64,000 nt of DNA. Origin: Myrica gale (taxonomy: Eukaryota > Streptophyta > Magnoliopsida > Fagales > Myricaceae). Both the position numbers and the translations under genes were made by a program. Positions within the stretch are counted from its first letter, which is position 1. Every line of letters starts with the position of its first letter. Positions 10,691 through 20,372 of the stretch are shown one piece after another. The stretch covers positions 7,050,501 through 7,114,500 of the forward strand of contig OZ005619.1 of the NCBI GenBank assembly GCA_963930655.1, in the 5' to 3' direction. Below the pieces are notes generated by a model. It was not told the DNA's origin and made no database searches. It saw only the letters and a program-made list of their open reading frames with translations.

Positions 10691-11882
10691 TGTTGGCTTT
10701 TAGTCACAATCCATGTTTTGATGATAACAATAGAAGTAATTGAGATGTGAAGCAAAGCGGATCCAAAACGAACACGGAGCGATCAAGCAACATCATCTAC
10801 AATGGAAGTGCTCTTAAAGTGAAGACTCAAGATGCTAAGGTAATCTTTGTAACTCTAAGTCTTCATCTTTAACAAGAATTTCAATCACACACATGCATAA
10901 GTCTTCAAAACTTGCATAAACCGTTTTAACGTTTGTCGAAAGATTAAAACCTTTTTAATAGCTTCAAAATATCCCAAATATACTCCCAAACTTTTTTATA
11001 TACTTATGAGAAGTTAGAGTTTAAAATTGGGTATTTTAAGTTGGTCAAAATGAAGTTTTTAAATCAACCGGATCTAGCTTAAAATGAGGAGGTCGACCGG
11101 CTCAATCAAGCGGTCGACCGGACCTACGACCACTACACCAAGCGGTCGACCGGTTGCATTTATTAAAGAGTCGTTAGCTTCTGACAAAATGACCGTTGTG
11201 CAACGGTAACTTGAAGCGGTCGACCGACTCGTTTTAACAGTTCACTCTCACTCTGACGGCTATATAAAGTCATTCCCACGCCTTTGAAACATAATTCAAT
11301 CGTCCATAATCATTTACAAAGGCTTAGAGTGATAAAAAATCTTCCAATCTTTATTCAAACATCATACACACATATTCTTCATTTCCACATCCTTGTTATT
11401 GTGTGAAGCCTAAGAACTAGTTATTTCTCATTGTAACATCTACTCCATCAAGAGAATTTTAGAGGGAAATTTTGTTCAACCATACACATTCCTAAAAGAG
11501 TGATTCTCTTACATCCTTTCCGTGAGGGTTGTTCATCGAAAGAAGGAGTTTGGAGAGGTTTGTTCTCAAACTCGTTCTTGAGGCTTGAAGAGGGTTTTTC
11601 TCAAGCTCAAGTGTAAGGAAACCGTTCCCTTGGTTGAAGGGATAATAGTGGAGAAACCTCAAGGCTCGGTAAAGGAGCTTGAGGGGTGGACGTAGGCGGG
11701 CTTGCCGAACCACCTAAATATTGTGTTTGCTTCTCTTCCCTTATCTCTTTATTTGTGCCACTAGTTTATTGCTTTAAAGTTTTCTCTTGTAGCTAGCAAA
11801 CACACTCTTTAGGGAAATTTTCGAAAAAATTTTGAAACCCAATTCACCCCCCTCTTGGGTTGCCTTAATCCTAGGAATATCA
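10691..11882 (+). repeat. 3' LTR of SIRE-like element 1
   Basis: About 1.19 kb from TGTTGGCTTTTAGTCAC to CCTAGGAATATCA. U3 holds four GGTCGACC-core palindromes (starts near 11090, 11111, 11143, 11217) followed by a TATA box TATATAAAG at 11261, so a transcription start a few tens of bases later is expected. R/U5 contains the conserved CCCCTCTTGGGTTGCCTTAATCC end block. Related LTRs, all on the other strand, lie at 13719-15006, 18723-19951, about 47966-49244 and from 63892. Confidence 0.88.
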
Positions 11883-12073
11883 AGTGTTTTGGCCGAACCA
11901 CTTAAAAACTACGGTGTTATCTCTTCAACCCTTATCTTCGTAAATTTCTTTATTTCTCTACTGCTTTGGTTTATTGTGATTGTTTGTGAATTGGTGTTTT
12001 AAATCTCTTGAAAATAGTTTATTTTTATTAAAACCCTATTCACTCCCCTCTTGGGTTGCTACATAGCCTTTCA
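11883..12073 (+). repeat. Older SIRE-like LTR 3'-end relic
   Basis: Directly after the LTR end a diverged copy of the last 190 bp or so of the same LTR type appears: GGCCGAACCACTTAAAA, then ATTCACTCCCCTCTTGGG, ending near TTTCA. This suggests element 1 inserted into, or recombined with, an older relative. Confidence 0.6.
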
Positions 12074-12121
12074 AGATTTTAACTTAGTACAATGATTTGA
12101 TTTGACTTATGAATGTGTACA

Positions 12122-12327
12122 GGGTTTGGGCCTCACATTTAAGAATTAAATGCCCGACGTGGACCACAGATTTTACTTGCGTCATCTTCATACTAATCTA
12201 AGGGGTGATGGGTACAAGGGCAGAGCATTTAAGGATGTGCTGTGGGCGGTAGCAACTTCACGTAATTTTTTTGACTTCAACGCCACTATGTTTCTGGGGT
12301 ACAATGTAAAAGGGGTGGGAGGGTCAT
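12122..12327 (+). pseudogene. Mutator-like (MULE) transposase fragment
   Basis: A frame with one internal TAA reads MPDVDHRFYLRHLHTNLRG then YKGRAFKDVLWAVATS and FFDFNATM. This matches the C-terminal side of the plant MuDR-type transposase core, where a D/EHRFC.RHL...F block is followed by a K.LKD.LW.AA block (family knowledge). Only about 65 residues remain and the catalytic region is absent. It probably belongs to the same decayed element as the GRF-like ORF at 12768-13265. Confidence 0.6.
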
Positions 12328-12429
12328 AAGATTGGCAAGGTTTTTTAGCACAGTTTATGTATTATGTAAACATTTTGTACCCACTTTATGTGACAATGTT
12401 TAATGTGTAAGCAATTGAGCATAAATATG

Positions 12430-12700
12430 TTACTGTTGAGGGTAATGCAATTCTGCCATTACATAACACAAACCATGCCACTACATAACTCGCAAAAATA
12501 TCATTACAAAGTCATTCTACCATTACATAACACAGGACAATGTCATTACAAAGTTATTCTACCATTACATAACCAAAAGGCAACCATTACATGTTATTCT
12601 GCCATAAAAGTCATTCTACCATTACATAGCCAAAACACAGTCATTACATGTCATTCTGTCATTTTCATGTCCAAACTGTCATTTACATTATACCTTTAAA
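12430..12700. repeat. Degenerate tandem repeat, about 37-bp unit
   Basis: Imperfect tandem units built around TCATTCTACCATTACATAAC. A long open frame across it is a by-product of the repetition. Confidence 0.7.
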
Positions 12701-12767
12701 ACATGGTAGAAATATTGTTGGCTTTACCTTACAAAACAATTATTTATCCTAACCTAAAACATTTACA

Positions 12768-13265
12768 TCACATAACAATTAAATCACAGTGCTCCTTAGC
12801 AAGAAGGCACCCATAACAACAACAACCACCAATGAAACTCCCAGCATACATTCCAATCTTCTCACAGTGCACTTTAGCACACCCACATCCTTCTGCAAGT
12901 CTTTCAATTTTTTGGCAATAACGGTCCCACCTCCATCCCTTGGAGGCAAGTGCGAGGATCAAACTAACAAAAGCAACCACAATGCCCGGTCAGCTATAAA
13001 TTAGCAGAGCCAAAGGTTATACACGCATCATATATGTCCCAACTTCAATCCAAATGAAAATAAACAACCATATGCTTAATAACTTACAGATTTTTTTGTC
13101 ATACTTTGCACACTCTAAAAAATGCCTTCCCGAATTCTTATCCGTCCAAGAAGTTCTAAGCGGTTCTCCATCCAGAACTGTAGTGATTCGTTGATTGATT
13201 TTGAGTGAGGATAGCGGTGGTGAAATCGTGCTAGAAATATAGTGAAACCACGTAATCCATGACAT
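12768..13265 (-). pseudogene. GRF-zinc-finger-like small protein remnant
   Basis: Two minus-strand pieces. 13017-13265 contains EPLRTSWTDKNSGRHFLECAK, resembling the TSxTxxNPGRxFxxC core of plant GRF zinc fingers, but the leading CxCG pair is missing. 12768-12980 reads WRWDRYCQKIERLAEG followed by a Cys/Gly-rich hydrophobic segment (MYAGSFIGGCCCYGC), like the coiled-coil plus membrane tail of many plant GRF proteins. An intron or a break lies between them. Small GRF-like genes are commonly seen near MULEs, which fits the neighbour at 12122. Function unknown. Confidence 0.4.
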
Positions 13266-13718
13266 AAGTTGATATAAAAATAACTTATATTGACAAGAGC
13301 CTCAGTTGGAAAATAACAATTTACTTGACCGAAAAATAAGCATTATGGAATTTGATGATAGACAAAAGATATACCATAAAATGGAGGCAATTAAAATCTA
13401 AATATAAATAGACAAATATTTCTAATAAACCGTGGACTAATGTTTCTTGGGTGCAAGACCAAATTTAAAACTGGCTACTGGTGAATTTGCAAGCGCCTAC
13501 AATTTGGCTACCAGTGAGGTTGTAAAACACAAATTCTCTGAAATACATTTCAAATGGTTAGAGTTCGATAGAAAATTTCCTTTTAATTTAATAGGTAATA
13601 TGGTGTACATGCTTACAATATTCTCAATGCACTTCTCCTATTCTTGTGAGCCACATCCTCCTTAATCTCCCACTCCTTGCGAATTGTTGATCCAAGATAT
13701 AACCAGTACCCACTCCTT
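13266..13718. other. AT-rich spacer, no gene recognised
   Basis: One open frame (13447-13665, plus) has no motif I recognise and no codon-level support. I see nothing else up to the LTR start at 13719. Confidence 0.5.
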
Positions 13719-15006
13719 TGAAATTCCTAGGATTAAGACAACCCAAGAGGGGGGAGAATTGGGTTTCAATACTTTTTCGAAACTCACTCTAAAGAATGTG
13801 TTTGCTAGCTACAAGTCCCACAAAGAGAAATGATTGCAATAAAATATTAAACACAAGTATATATATTGCAACTCAAATATGGAGATAAAACTTAGAATAA
13901 GAAACTAGTAGCACAATATAAAGAGATAAGGGAAGAGAAGCAAACACAAGATTTTTACATCCACCCCTCAAGCTCCTTCACCGAGCCTTGAGGTTTTTTC
14001 ACTATTCTCCCTTCAACCAAGGGAAATGTTTCCTTACACTTGAGCTTGAGAAAACCCTCTTCAAACCTAAAAAACGAGTTTGAGAACAAACCTCTCAAAA
14101 CTCCTTTCGATGAACAACCCTCACCGAAAGGAAACAACAGAATCACTCTCTTATAAATGTATATGGTTGAACGAAATTTCCCTCTAAAGCTCCCTTGATG
14201 GAGTAGATTTTACAATGAAAAATTTCTAGCTCTTAGGCTTCACACAATAACAAGGATGTGGAAGTGATGATTATGTCTGAATGATGTTTGAATAAGGATT
14301 GGAAGGTTTTTGATCACTCTTTGTCTTTGTAAAATGATGTTGGACTATTGAGCTGTGTTTAAAAGGCATGGGAATGGCTTTATATAGGCATCATGAGAAA
14401 AATAGCCGTTAACACCCATTGGGAGTCGTCTGTTAAACCGAATCGGTAAACCGCTATATGAACCGGTCGACCGCTTCAAGTTATCGTTACCCAACGGTCA
14501 TAATGTCAGAGGTCAGAACGACTATTTTCATCTTTTCAAAATTAACCGGTCGACTGTTATATCAAGCGGTCGAGTATCGGTCGACTGCTTGACCCGCCGA
14601 TATACCTCCTCAACTTAAGCATGATCCGGTTGATTTAAAAACTCAATTTTGACCAACTTAAAACACCTAATTTTAGAGGCTAAGTTCTCATAAGTATATA
14701 AAAGGTTTGGGAGTATATTTGAGATATTTTGAAGCCATTAAAAAGGTTTTGATCTCCAAAACAAGTGGTAAAAAAATTCATGCAAGTTCTGAAGAAATAT
14801 GCAAGTGTGTGGTTCAAATCCTTGTTAAAGATGATGTCTTAGAGTTACAAAGATTACCCAAGCATCTTGAGACTTCAATTTAAGAGCACTTCCATTGAAG
14901 GTGATGTTGTTTGATCGCTTCGTGCTCATTTTTTATCTCCTTTGCTCCACATCTCAATTACTTCTATTGTTATCATCAAAACATTGATTGTGACTAAAAG
15001 CCAACA
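13719..15006 (-). repeat. 3' LTR of SIRE-like element 2
   Basis: About 1.29 kb. The plus-strand reading starts TGAAATTCCTAGGATTAAG and ends AAAAGCCAACA. GGTCGAC-core palindromes cluster at 14455-14600 with a TATA box (CCTATATAAAG on the minus strand) near 14380. The polypurine tract is at 15007-15021, read as CTCCCCC on the plus strand. Confidence 0.85.
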
Positions 15007-15331
15007 ATCTCCCCCTTTTTTATGATAACAATAAATTAATTAATTTTCCTCTTTTTGATCTTGTCTCCCCCTATCTTTTGTACTTTGATGTGGGGTTTTG
15101 GACATTTTAATACTTCATGGACACAAGTTAGTATATAATATGAAAGAATTACATATGAATAATAAAGAGGCTTTCATATCCAAATTAAGCAGTACATCAA
15201 AGTGTCAAAGGGGTGCTAGAGATACAAAAAGAGACACCATGCTTTTCTTCTCCCCCTTTGTCATCATAACAATGAAATACATAAGCAAAGAAGAACACAT
15301 ACGCAAAATGAAGATGCATATGCCATGAAAA

Positions 15332-16519
15332 TCATGTCAGTGGAGGAAAACGGGCCATAAAAGTCCTCATCTCCTCAAAGAACTTCCTCTGCTCCTCTTG
15401 CATAGAAGTGACACTCTCCTGAAGGAACGTCTTCTGCGCCTCATGCATATCAGTAATCCTCTGCTCAAAAGCAGTGAACAGGGAATTAAAGGAAGAGTTA
15501 GGGTTGGGAACTCTGGTAGGAGAAGGAATAATGGGAGGGTCATCAACCATATCAACATTTATGTCAAACTTCATTGCCTCAGCATATACCTCTTCATCTT
15601 CTGGCTCATCCTCATCCTCATCAACATCATCATCCTCATCACTAGCCTGACGCTTAGGCACCCAAGTGTTTCTAGAAGTTCGTCTATAGCCCATTCAGGT
15701 TAAGACCGCAGTATCAAATTGCTCAAACTTGGTCAAAGTGTCTCGCTCTCGAAGACTGAGTGCAACACCAAAATATCTAAAAATCTGGGTAAACAGGAAG
15801 TCATAAGGTAGATTCTTCTTAGAGTCACAAGCTACTTCCATATGTTTGAGCATAATGTAAGGAAGATTGAATTTTTTCTCCTTCAGGAGACGCTCCAGCA
15901 CAAAGACATCCATAAAAGTCATCTCCTCTCGGTGTCCACCCCAAGGAATCAAGTTATGGGTGCAAATCAAATGAAGCAATCTCAAACGAATAGGTAATTG
16001 GTTAGCATGGATTTTTCTAGGTGCATAGTCTGTCACACCATTACCTAGGAGGTAAATTAGGGGTTCTCCATAATCAAAACCATTACACATTGGCCAAGTT
16101 TTAAGCTCATAAGCCCGAATCCCAACATGTTAGATACCCAAAATATCACCCAGAATTACTTCATTCAAAATAATATCTCCTCCTCCAACCGTACTCTTAA
16201 CTATAAATAATCCTTCTGCTTCCCAACCAACACTCATATTAGAGAAAAACATCCTAACATATTTGGGAATCACTTCGTTACCCATATCCAACAAACTCTG
16301 TCAACCCTTCTTCACAAATGGACGCTTAATCTCAAAATCGGAAAGTGATTCTATATTCACTTTCCTACCCAGCATTACTTTTCACTTTTTAAAGTCATTG
16401 TGAAATTTCTTAGCACATTCAGAAGTACAAAAAAAGTAATCAGGCTCACTCGAATCTGAAGCACGAGATGACCCCGCTCGCTTAGTGTCGTTTATGGTAG
16501 CATGCTTTGTCCTTGGCAT
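15332..16519 (-). pseudogene. env-like ORF of SIRE-like element 2
   Basis: Homologue of 9086-10365, starting MPRTKH at 16519. It has the same order: basic Ser-rich start, conserved core (LRLLHLICTHNLIPWGGHR, LFTQIFRYFGVAL), acidic stretch, and a C-terminal coiled-coil-like segment ending FEEMRTFMARFPP. Here the acidic stretch runs into the C-terminal segment without the frameshift seen in copy 1. At least three in-frame stops are present, including one before MGYRRTSRN at about 15695. Role unknown; the retained layout suggests packaging with gag-bearing derivatives or simply recent deletion. Confidence 0.72.
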
Positions 16520-16794
16520 GATGGTAGAGATCAAGAATTTTGAGAGAAAAAAGGTTGAAATGTGGAGATCTAGGGTTAGGGTTTCAAGGGAGGCTGAAAT
16601 CCCTAAAAATCTATTGCTGACCGCATTTTGATGTAAATCCACTAAAAAAGAGAGGGCTTAGACCGAAAATGATGATCTGAGATGATGGGGATCGATTTTG
16701 GGGCATGTTATGGTGTTTTGGGAAGGATTTGAGAGTGTTTGGTTCGAGAGAAATGAAGTGGTTCATGGGAGGAGGTAGGCTGGTTGACTAAATG

Positions 16795-17000
16795 TGAGTT
16801 GTAGTATATATAGACTCGACGAGGCGGTCGACCGTTTGGTATAGCGGTTCTTGTACATCGACCACTTGGTAGAACAAGTTCTACTAACTGGGGACCGCTT
16901 AGTGTAGAGGTTCCACATATTCGACCACTGTGTAGCGGTTCCACATGGTCGACCACTTCGTGTAGCAGTTCCACACGATCGACCGCTATAAAGAACAGTC
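16795..17000 (-). promoter_or_regulatory. Candidate internal promoter of element 2
   Basis: Minus-strand counterpart of 8650-8830: repeated GGTCGACC-like palindromes with CCGCT...AGCGG arms, then a TATA-like TCTATATATACTAC near 16803-16815, about 285 bp upstream of the env-like ATG at 16519. The spacing almost equals that in element 1. Several palindromes are decayed (CATCGACC, GATCGACC). Confidence 0.48.
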
Positions 17001-17179
17001 TCGAGAAATGAGGTTTCAAGGCTCAAAAGTGAAATGGAATGATGCATTTGATGAATGTCAAACATGTAACAAGTCATAAAGGCATTTTAAACATGTTTAA
17101 AAACATCAAAACAATGAAAAATCATGCAAATCAATAAGATAGCATATCAAAGAGCATTTGCATCTAAAAACCCAATATC

Positions 17180-17300
17180 TCATCTAAGATCACGAAATCT
17201 ATCATTACTCAAGGGTTTTATGAAAATATCAGCAAGTTTGATACTCAATATGAATGAAATCAAGTGAGATCTCAGCTTTGTGAATAAATGCAAGAAATAT
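17180..17300 (-). pseudogene. Last residues of copia pol (RNase H tail)
   Basis: The minus strand reads LADIFIKPLSNDRFRDLR, matching the pol C-terminus of element 1 at 8430-8490. Everything upstream in pol is deleted, so it now abuts gag-side sequence. Confidence 0.75.
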
Positions 17301-17398
17301 GTCAAGGAAAAATACATTTGCATTGGCATATTTAGAATTTATTCTTAATTAAGGGATTAGAATTTACCAAAGGTTTTTCGCTTAGAATTTGTCCTCAA

Positions 17399-17645
17399 AT
17401 GTCACAAGCCTTCTTGATAGACAAGTTTCATACAAGTACTTTTTATTGCTCCAACCTTCTTGAATCCTACAAAAGAATGAAGAAAATATTTTTTGGTACC
17501 CAAACCTTTTTGGGTCCACTTAGATTAGCCACGGTTCCCTTTGGAACCCATACTTTTCCAAGAGCTTTGCACCCAAGTTTCTCAAGAGGAGAATCATATA
17601 TTAGATGTCCATTCTTGTTGAAAAAGTTGCAAGTATGAAAAGATT
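17399..17645 (-). pseudogene. gag-pol junction scrap
   Basis: The minus-strand frame contains FFNKNGHLIYDSPLEKLGAK then VWVPKGTVANLSGPKKVWVPK. The repeated WVPK motif is typical of the linker before the copia protease in SIRE-type polyproteins. A fragment, cut short by the internal deletion. Confidence 0.55.
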
Positions 17646-17818
17646 CATTTGAAGATTTATCTTTGACAAAGAAATTTTGAAATACTTTTCATTTTGATGA
17701 GTCTTGTAGCCTAAACCACTTTTGTCAAAAACACATCTTTAACTATTTAGAATGTTCTCCAAGGCTTTGCTTCCTTGAGTGAACTTTTCAAGAATGGTGT
17801 TTTGACGAGTAACCTTCT

Positions 17819-18667
17819 TTGAAAGCTTTGTTCTCAATCTCCAAGGTTGAAACTTTTAGTTTCAATTCTTCATTATCTAGCTTCAAATTTCCTTGTACAT
17901 CATTTAAGGAATCAAGGTCACTTGTAGCTAGTGAATACTTATTTTTCAAAACATTGTATTTGAGTTTAAGATTTTCAAACGTAATGTATAACTCATCAAA
18001 AACATTTTATAATTCATCATATGAAGGTTTTGAATCTTCAAGATCCAAGAGATATACCTCATCCAACAAGCTCTTCCAAAGGCAATTTGGTGAGGTCGTT
18101 CGCTTCTTGAATAGCGGTGACTTTGACTTCCCAAGTCTTTGGTAGTAACCTAAGAATTTTTCTCACCAAATCGGAGTTAGTGTACACTTTTCCAAGATAA
18201 TTTAAACCATTTACAATATTCGTAAATCTAGTAAGCATGTCACTAATGTTTTCCTCCGGTTTCATTTTAAACAATTCATAGTTATGAACTAGCAAGCTTA
18301 TCTTAGATTATTCTACTTGGTTCGTACGTTCATGCGTGATTTCTAAAGTATGTCAAATTTCCTTTGCACTATGACAAGTAAATCTTCTATTGAATTCATT
18401 TCTATCTAATGCACAATATAGAATGTTCACAGATCTTCTATTGTCCTCATCGGTATACTCACTAACGGTCTTAGGTACAATTTTCTCATCTACGGCTTTC
18501 ATAGGATAATGTGGTCTATTTAAAGCACAAAGTCATAGATCATAATCAATAGATTGAAGATAAATTATCATCCTAACTTTCCAATATGCATAATCATTAC
18601 CATTAAAAAATGGTGGTCTAAGTGTGGAAAGTCCTTCAACATGAGTATTGAAGCTTGAGGTTGACAT
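17819..18667 (-). pseudogene. copia gag (UBN2-type) pseudogene
   Basis: Starts at ATG 18667 (MSTSSFNTHVEGL), 41 bp after the primer-binding site. The first segment, with LRPPFFNGNDYAYWKVRM, is the gag N-terminal motif that binds in the capsid lattice. Downstream is the UBN2-type region (YELFKMKPEENISDMLTRF, GLNYLGKVYTNSDLVRKIL, LLPKTWEVKVTAI). A lysine/leucine-rich coiled-coil follows near 17830-18000. Stops (e.g. after SIDYDL) break the frame. Structural protein of virus-like particles in intact relatives. Confidence 0.75.
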
Positions 18668-18707
18668 CCTAACTCAAGATTGTTAAATCTTGTAAATATA
18701 AGCATCA

Positions 18708-18720
18708 GGCTCTGATACCA
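18708..18720 (-). promoter_or_regulatory. Primer-binding site (initiator-tRNA-Met type)
   Basis: The minus strand reads TGGTATCAGAGCC, complementary to the 3' end of plant initiator methionine tRNA, two bases after the 5' LTR end CTTTCA. This fixes element orientation and the LTR boundary at 18723. Confidence 0.9.
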
Positions 18721-18722
18721 AT

Positions 18723-19951
18723 TGAAAGTCCTAGGATTAAGGCAACCCAAGAGGGGGGTGAATTAAGTTTCAATACTTTTTCGAAACTCACACTAAAGAA
18801 TGTGTTTGCTAGCTACAAGTCCCACAAAGAGAAATGATTGCAATAAAAGATTAAACACAAGTATATATATTGCAACTCAAATATGGAGATAAAAATTAGA
18901 ACAAGAAACTAGTAGCACAATATAAAGAGATAAGGGAAGAGAAACAAACACATGATTTTTGGGTGGTTCGGTAAACCCGCCTACATCCACCCCTCAAACT
19001 CCTTTACCGAGCCTTGAGGTTTCTTCACTTGAGCTTGAGAAAACCCTTTTCAAGCCTCGATAACGAGTTTGAGAACAAACCTTTTCAAACTCCTTCTTTC
19101 GATGAACAACCCTCATCGAGAGGAAACAAGAGAATCACTCTCTTAGAAATGTATATGGTTGAACAAAATTTCCCTCTAAACCATCCTTGATGAAGTAGAT
19201 TTTATAATGAAAAATATCTAGCTCTTAGGCTTTACACAATAACAAGGATGTTAAAGTGATGATTATGTGTGGATGATGTTTGAATAAGGATTGAAAGGTT
19301 TTTTTTATCACTGTTTGCCTTCGTAAAATGATTTTGTACGATTGAGTTGTGTTTAAAAGGTGTGAGAATGGCTTTATATAGGCATCATGAGAAAAATAGC
19401 CGTTGGGAGTCGTCTGTTAAAACGAGTCAGTCGACCGCTATATGAACCGATTGACCGCTTCAAGTTACCGTTACCCAATGATCATAATGTCAGAGGTCAA
19501 AACGACTATTTTCATCCTTTTCAAAATTAACCGGTCGACAGCTATATCAAACGGTCGACTAGCTGGTCGACCTCCTCAACTTAAGCATGATCCGGTTGAT
19601 TTAAAAACTCGATTTTGACCAACTTAAAACACCTAATTTTAAAGGCTAACTTCTCATAAGTATATAAAAGGTTTGGGAGTATATTTGGGATATTTTGAAG
19701 CCATTGAAAAGGTTTTGATCTCCAAAACAAGTGGTAAAAAACTTCATGCAAGTTTTGAAGAAATATGCAAGTGTGTGGTTCAAATCCTTGTTAAAGAAGA
19801 AGTCTTAGAGTTACAAAGATTACCCTAGCATATTGAGTCTTCAATTTAAGAGCACTTCCATTGAAGGTGATGTTGCTTGATCCCTTCATGCTCATTTTGG
19901 ATCTCCTTTGCTGCATATCTCAATTACTTTTATTGTTATCATCAAAACATT
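18723..19951 (-). repeat. 5' LTR of SIRE-like element 2, outer end truncated
   Basis: Closely similar to 13719-15006, with palindromes near 19430-19580. It stops at ATCAAAACATT, lacking the final GATTGTGACTAAAAGCCAACA found at 14985-15006. The following bases are unrelated. Confidence 0.85.
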
Positions 19952-20372
19952 GTACAGTGTCCCTCTATTCCACCTATGAATGGACAATGTCAACTCGTAT
20001 AGTGTCGATTCTATAGGACAAAAAATTATTTCATATTTTTTCACAAACTTTAACATCTTTTCATTATTTATAAATCAATTCTCCAGCTCCGAAAGACTCA
20101 AATCCTATCCTTTAGTTTTTTTTTTGGAGTCACCCAACAAAAAAAAAGGTGGAAAAAAGGAAAATGCAATGCAGACAGACACATGCTTCCCTCGCAGAAT
20201 TGGGAACGGAGAGGAGTACTAATTTTTTATGGTTGCCATTAATGAACAGAAAAGCCAAGAGATGCGTGTTTTCCGATAGGACATTATTATGATGCCTCAG
20301 CTGTCTGCTTTTCTGTTGGACCGGCGAATGCTGCGTGGGCCTCCTACTTGGAATAATAAGCCCAACTTTGTT
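19952..20372. other. Short non-TE spacer
   Basis: About 420 bp between two transposons. I see no gene. It ends TTGTT, the presumed target site of the next solo LTR. Confidence 0.5.

Larger units (their letters stand above)
1..11882 (+). mobile_element. SIRE/Maximus-like Ty1-copia retrotransposon, 5' part outside window
   Basis: The 3' half of a large copia-type element. The order seen is reverse transcriptase, RNase H, a long spacer, an env-like ORF, a polypurine tract and a 3' LTR. The extra ORF after pol and the AAAGGGGGAG polypurine tract point to the SIRE/Maximus lineage (family knowledge). The reverse transcriptase is interrupted at 302 by a 7.6-kb solo LTR with a GCTTA target duplication; reading across 302 to 7924 restores the frame. 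The element is dead: 1-nt insertion near 8352 in RNase H, in-frame TAA at 9260, and frameshift near 10076. The 5' LTR, gag, protease and integrase lie before base 1. Confidence 0.88.
13719..19951 (-). mobile_element. SIRE-like Ty1-copia element 2, internally deleted
   Basis: Minus-strand element with both LTRs (5' LTR 18723-19951, 3' LTR 13719-15006), a primer-binding site at 18708-18720, gag, a short protease/zinc-knuckle-side scrap, the last bases of pol, the palindrome/TATA spacer, the env-like ORF and a polypurine tract. Integrase and nearly all of RT-RNase H are missing between about 17290 and 17400. The outer end of the 5' LTR is truncated by about 20 bp against the 3' LTR, so no target duplication can be matched. 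A non-autonomous derivative that kept gag and the env-like gene. Confidence 0.85.

Noticed and set aside
18708..18720. Possible tRNA gene near the methionine-tRNA match
   Set aside because: Only the 13-base primer-binding match is present, in the right place beside an LTR; no tRNA body.
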